The notes beneath the pieces are model-generated. The model saw only the letters and a list, made by a program, of their open reading frames with translations. It had not been told where the DNA came from and did no database searches. Source: Polytrichum commune (Eukaryota; Streptophyta; Polytrichopsida; Polytrichales; Polytrichaceae). Taken from it: a stretch of 60,000 nt of DNA. The stretch's first letter is position 1. Every line of letters begins with the position of its first letter. Positions 56,326 through 60,000 of the stretch are shown piece after piece. The stretch is taken from contig OX485808.1 in assembly GCA_950295325.1 (NCBI GenBank), positions 9,118,501-9,178,500 on the forward strand. The letters run 5' to 3'. The position numbers were made by a program, and so were the translations under genes.

Positions 56326-57070
56326 TCCATATAAGGTCGCACTGGAAGTACTCATTCATGGAACAATGTCTACAATTAGTATGCTACAAAATGCGACCTC
56401 GTTCCGTACTGTAAAAAACAGAAAGTTCTAATGGACTCTTCACAATTGCTTATATTTATAAATGTTAAGATTTGTATATTGCTCAAAAAAGTAATTTTAT
56501 AATTGTTAATTGTTAACACGTGTATAAATGTTAACTTTGATCCACTCCCGAGGGTTAACATTTATAGAGGGTAGACTGTATATATATTCATCGTTGAACC
56601 TCGCCAACGTCGTTCACATGTTTTTGGAACACGTAAGTCGCTCCGATCTCGTTTCTTGATTTCCGTTCTTGACCACAAGCCTTCTCATATACCACTCAAA
56701 TATAGGTATCCAATCATAAAGAGTGACCCCGTAAGGCCCACATGTTATTCTTTGTGTGAATAAACGAAAGCGGTACATGTGTTGTTTTTCGTGCAAGGTT
56801 AACCTGGAGACAAAAAGAAAACAATATACAGATATAAGTAATAGGACCACATGGTTGCAGTGATCCTCCTCGGCCTTTACGAGCCTCGTAAGTGATAAAT
56901 GTGTTCCCTCCAACTATACTGTAGAACAGTTCTTTCTTCAGGCTCGTCAGCAAAACTATCAAAACGACATATGGAATATTTATTTATGACCCTAATATTG
57001 TTATGTCCGAATTTGAGATTGTTATGTCCCAAGCAAGCAGTGTCCCGGGGAGATGTTTGGGCACGATTTA

Positions 57071-57575
57071 GGGCCACGTCACCCACGAGCCAAGAGCCGT
57101 GACCATGGAATTGTGAGAGCCCAAAAGAAAGTGTCCAAAGGCCGTCCCAACACACCTCCCAAAATCATGTAGTGTGGTCACGGATCCTCACGTGTAGTGT
57201 GAAGTCATATGTGACCGGGCCCTCAACCGAATGCTATTTCAATGAATTTCTATTTGTGCGGGTCCTCACGCATGATAAAATAGAATAAATCAACGGTTGT
57301 GAGCGTTTGTAGTGCCATGGTCTCTTGGTTTTGTGTTAGGCCTACATCCAAGAGGTGGATGTTGAAAATAGTCCAAGTGACCATGAAACAAGTTCCATTT
57401 GATGCCATGTAGGAATCCATGTAGACTTTACATCCATCTTGCATTCGCATGCTCTATCGGTCCCTCAAGCGTGTTGTGAAGCGAACTTTGAGCGGCTCCG
57501 CCTTTTCCACCAATGAGAGTGTTGGAAGCGTGCTGGTCATGGGCTCTCAGTCTTGTGTGTGAAGTGTCATGGCCC
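57071..57575 (+). mobile_element. TTA/TAA-flanked MITE, copy D
   Basis: 505 bp, from GGGCCACGTCACCCACGAG to the end CATGGCCC, flanked by TTA (57068-57070 and 57576-57578). A few bases are inserted in the right terminal repeat. The interior is close to copies B and C. Confidence 0.85.
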
Positions 57576-57589
57576 TTATCCCAACCATA

Positions 57590-57760
57590 GTGTTTCCAGG
57601 TCCAACTAGTTACATGTTGTGAACTTTCACTTTTCCTATATTGATTCGAGGTATATTCCATAGGTTATTCTAAATGAAGAGTAATTTTCTTGAAGTCTAG
57701 AACTTCAACCAATTATTTCTTAAACTAAACGAGTTCATCTATAACTAGCGATTGACAGTA
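57590..57760 (-). repeat. Dispersed CCGGTT-type repeat, copy 4
   Basis: Complement blocks of 909-1112 are present: 'tccaggtccaactagttacatgttgtga', 'gaggtatattcca' and 'gttcatctataacta'. It directly follows MITE copy D. Confidence 0.55.
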
Positions 57761-57779
57761 CTTTCAATGGTACCAAAGT

Positions 57780-59420
57780 CCAGCAAGTATGTCTTGTTAT
57801 GGTTGGTTTAGGATCTCCTTTGTAGAGTCTCCTTTGTAATTGCTTTAAGACGAGGGATGGGCGTGAAGTTCCATGTAGGATTTCGATTTTCTTGATTGAA
57901 GGTCTTACAATTGTTTTGGAGGCGGTTTGGGGTTTCAAGTTTCCGTATGCGGCTTGTGATTGATTGTTTCACTTCTGCTAATGTTGTGCACCTCTTCATT
58001 AAGAATGCCCAAAACACCATGGGCACAAGGGGGACCCCGGAGTGACACCCGGGACTTGTGGCGCCATTGGTGAGAGGGCCCAACTGATCCTAGTGTGGGT
58101 GAGGGCCCTAGGCGTTGAGAAGTGGGTTTAGGGTAGACTAGAAGTCATGCGGGTAAGGCTATAAGCTTTTGGTAGCTCATGGCGTCCGGATTCTAGAATG
58201 CTCAAGGACACCAAAATCAAAGGTGTGAGCTAATAGATATGGCAAATTGAGTAGGGCGCCGGCTAGGGACAATGGCATGGGACAACAATGACCTGGGAGT
58301 GGCGCCCAGGACTGCCTAGGTTAGAACAACCATAAATTACTCAATACTTGCTTGAATGGGGCAAGTGAGGAGTCTTTCGACATATACGCAAAGAGTAGAT
58401 GTCAATTGAATGGTCGTTTGATAGAAACGGGGATCACACAACAAAGTTATGGAGGTCTGAAGTTGTTGGAGGCTTCCAACCCCAACGGCTAAGGGAAAAT
58501 GTCTACTTGGCCTCAACTCTTAGGAGAGAGATAAAAGGTTTATTGCCGGTGGGGTAGGCCCCCTACCCAAAGTCCGAGAGGCTTTATATGGGTGAGGCAG
58601 CGTGGCCGACCGAACCCACCCGAGGCCGAACAACATGGCCTCCACGGCATTGGCCCAACGTGGGGGCATAGTTGCCAAGTATGCTTCGGGTTGTTGTAAT
58701 GTTGCTCCGGCAACGCGATGATCAACTAAAGATTGGACTACCATGGATGGAAGTCCACATCTAACCATTGGCTACCTAATAAGGAAAGTTCCAAATGCAT
58801 GTGTAGGAGGGTTGGTCACCTACCTATGAGCTTGAAGGTCCAAGGTATTGGGAGCTAATCATTCACATGGGTGGAATGCAAAGGGTTAGTGCTCGTGACC
58901 CTTGCTAGAATTGAGAAACGGCCAAAATAGTTAATGGGAGCTAGCAAGGGTTGCGACAACTAAGGCGGTTGTGTTTGGTGTTTACGGATGGCAACTCAAG
59001 TGAAGATGTGGACTATGAAGGGCAATTATGTTGTGCCACAATATTACAACAAGTTGAAGGTTTTGGAGGAGGAAACGTACTCCTTGCTCAAGGTTCGTTT
59101 GGAGGAGAAATTGACACTAAAGTGGGTTTAGGGTTTAGGGTTTACGGCTTGTGGGCAACACGGTGGAATTTGATGCAATTTGGCTCGCACAAGTTGATGT
59201 CATTGCGTTTCCTCCACGCTATAGTGCATTTCAAGGGTTGGTAATCGTCAACAACTTTGACGCCCACATGGAGTTGCTACGTAAAGTGTGGGTTTTGCAC
59301 AATGCTCAACCACCTTTGCACGAGCTATTTTGCACGCCTCAACGTAAGGAACCTCTATGCAATCCATCTGCACCTCAAGTCATGTTGGCCATGAGAATAA
59401 TTTGTCCGTCATGGTGATCG
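57780..59420 (+). other. Possible decayed element of unknown class with weak coding signal
   Basis: The local composition is less AT-rich than its surroundings. A TGGCGCC motif at 58062 resembles primer sites of some plant retroelements, and 'gacctgggagtggcgcccagg' recurs in altered form at 58034 and 58289. From about 58990 a readable stretch gives NYVVPQYYNKLKVLEEETYS, and further on, after a frame change, EFDAIWLAQVDVIAFPPRYS and NNFDAHMELLRKVWVLHN, stopping at 59417. I do not recognise the protein and cannot define ends. Confidence 0.3.
59123..59142 (+). repeat. Short interstitial TTTAGGG repeat
   Basis: Nearly three units of the plant telomere repeat in a row. Too short to indicate a chromosome end. 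Confidence 0.8.
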
Positions 59421-60000
59421 TTCGGTTGACAGTGTGTCTTGATTTTATTTTATTTTTGGGTCGTAAATCACTTGTTTCCTTGGTGCATGATTGGACGCTA
59501 AGGCATGAAACATGATTACATAGGTTTATTTTGTTTTGCCTACCCTAAACCCACTTGCACAAACTTGTAGGGAACTACAAGACTTCTGAAATAGCTAGAA
59601 TGGTTGCAGTTTTTTGTGTTTGGGTCATACTTTTACGGAGCGGGTGTTGTGTTTCCACCATAAACTTTTTATTATGCATGAAGGTAATGTTCTATGGGTT
59701 GTAAAACTGCATATTTCAAAGCAATTTCTAAATTGCCTTATACTTAAGTATCCTCATGTTCTTCGTCACTTGCAATTGTATGATATCATTCAAGTTATGA
59801 TCTTGAAATGATATGCATCATGTTATCACATTCTTTTGTGATGTGCTTAACAATACACATATTTTGCAAAAGTTAAGATTTGTTTTGGTGAGCACATGTC
59901 TTTCACATGTATGATAATTTTTGTCATTTAGTTTTTGCAATGATATGTATTGGTTGTGCCTTTTTGTTGCCATGCTTTTTTCCCACCACTTTTTCATTGC
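59421..60000. other. Intergenic DNA, nothing recognised
   Basis: AT-rich sequence with no open frame of note. Confidence 0.5.

Noticed and set aside
59123-59142. Telomere or chromosome end
   Set aside because: Fewer than three TTTAGGG units in the middle of ordinary sequence.

Overview
The window looks like nuclear DNA of a land plant, most probably a moss. Genes have spliceosomal introns with GT/AG borders, intergenic DNA is AT-rich and full of repeats, and all four recognisable genes are plant families. The moss call rests mainly on the C-terminus of the DYW-type PPR protein, which I recall as very like bryophyte PPR proteins; the species cannot be named.

Layout. 1-4449: repeat-rich intergenic DNA ending in a TATA-like box and a G-rich leader. 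4450-9685 (+): a nine-exon WRINKLED1-like AP2 factor (565 aa in my model) with a 9-nt microexon. 10659-14367 (-): a two-exon DYW-type PPR editing-factor candidate (983 aa), tail-to-tail with the AP2 gene. 14368-18050: upstream DNA with a tandem repeat, foldbacks and a MITE. 18051-26672 (+): a fifteen-exon FHA plus coiled-coil protein (1126 aa) whose first intron holds 5S-rRNA-derived repeats. 26673-29882: intergenic, with an unusual interleaved perfect inverted repeat and a MITE. 29883-32481 (+): a two-exon CCHC zinc-knuckle, SR/RD-rich protein (589 aa) ending in five 56-residue repeats. 32482-60000: no intact gene seen. This part holds a decayed minus-strand Copia retrotransposon (about 35827-44581), a decayed pogo/Tigger-like DNA transposon (49830-51121), tRNA-derived SINE copies, foldbacks and MITEs.

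The genes do not form an operon-like unit or pathway. One is a transcription factor, one a likely organelle RNA editor, one a probable nuclear phosphopeptide-binding protein and one a probable splicing-associated protein; they are ordinary neighbours. Splice phases agree at every junction in the three multi-exon models and the PPR model, which supports them strongly, but no transcript data were available.

I did not find an obvious new multi-gene system. The most unusual signals are the X-Y-X'-Y' perfect interleaved palindrome (26933-27074), the 5S-rRNA-derived repeat array in the FHA gene intron, a five-copy MITE family with TTA/TAA target duplications, a six-copy 144-bp array with an RNase H1-N-like gene fragment inside the Copia element, and the recently expanded coding repeats of the zinc-knuckle gene.
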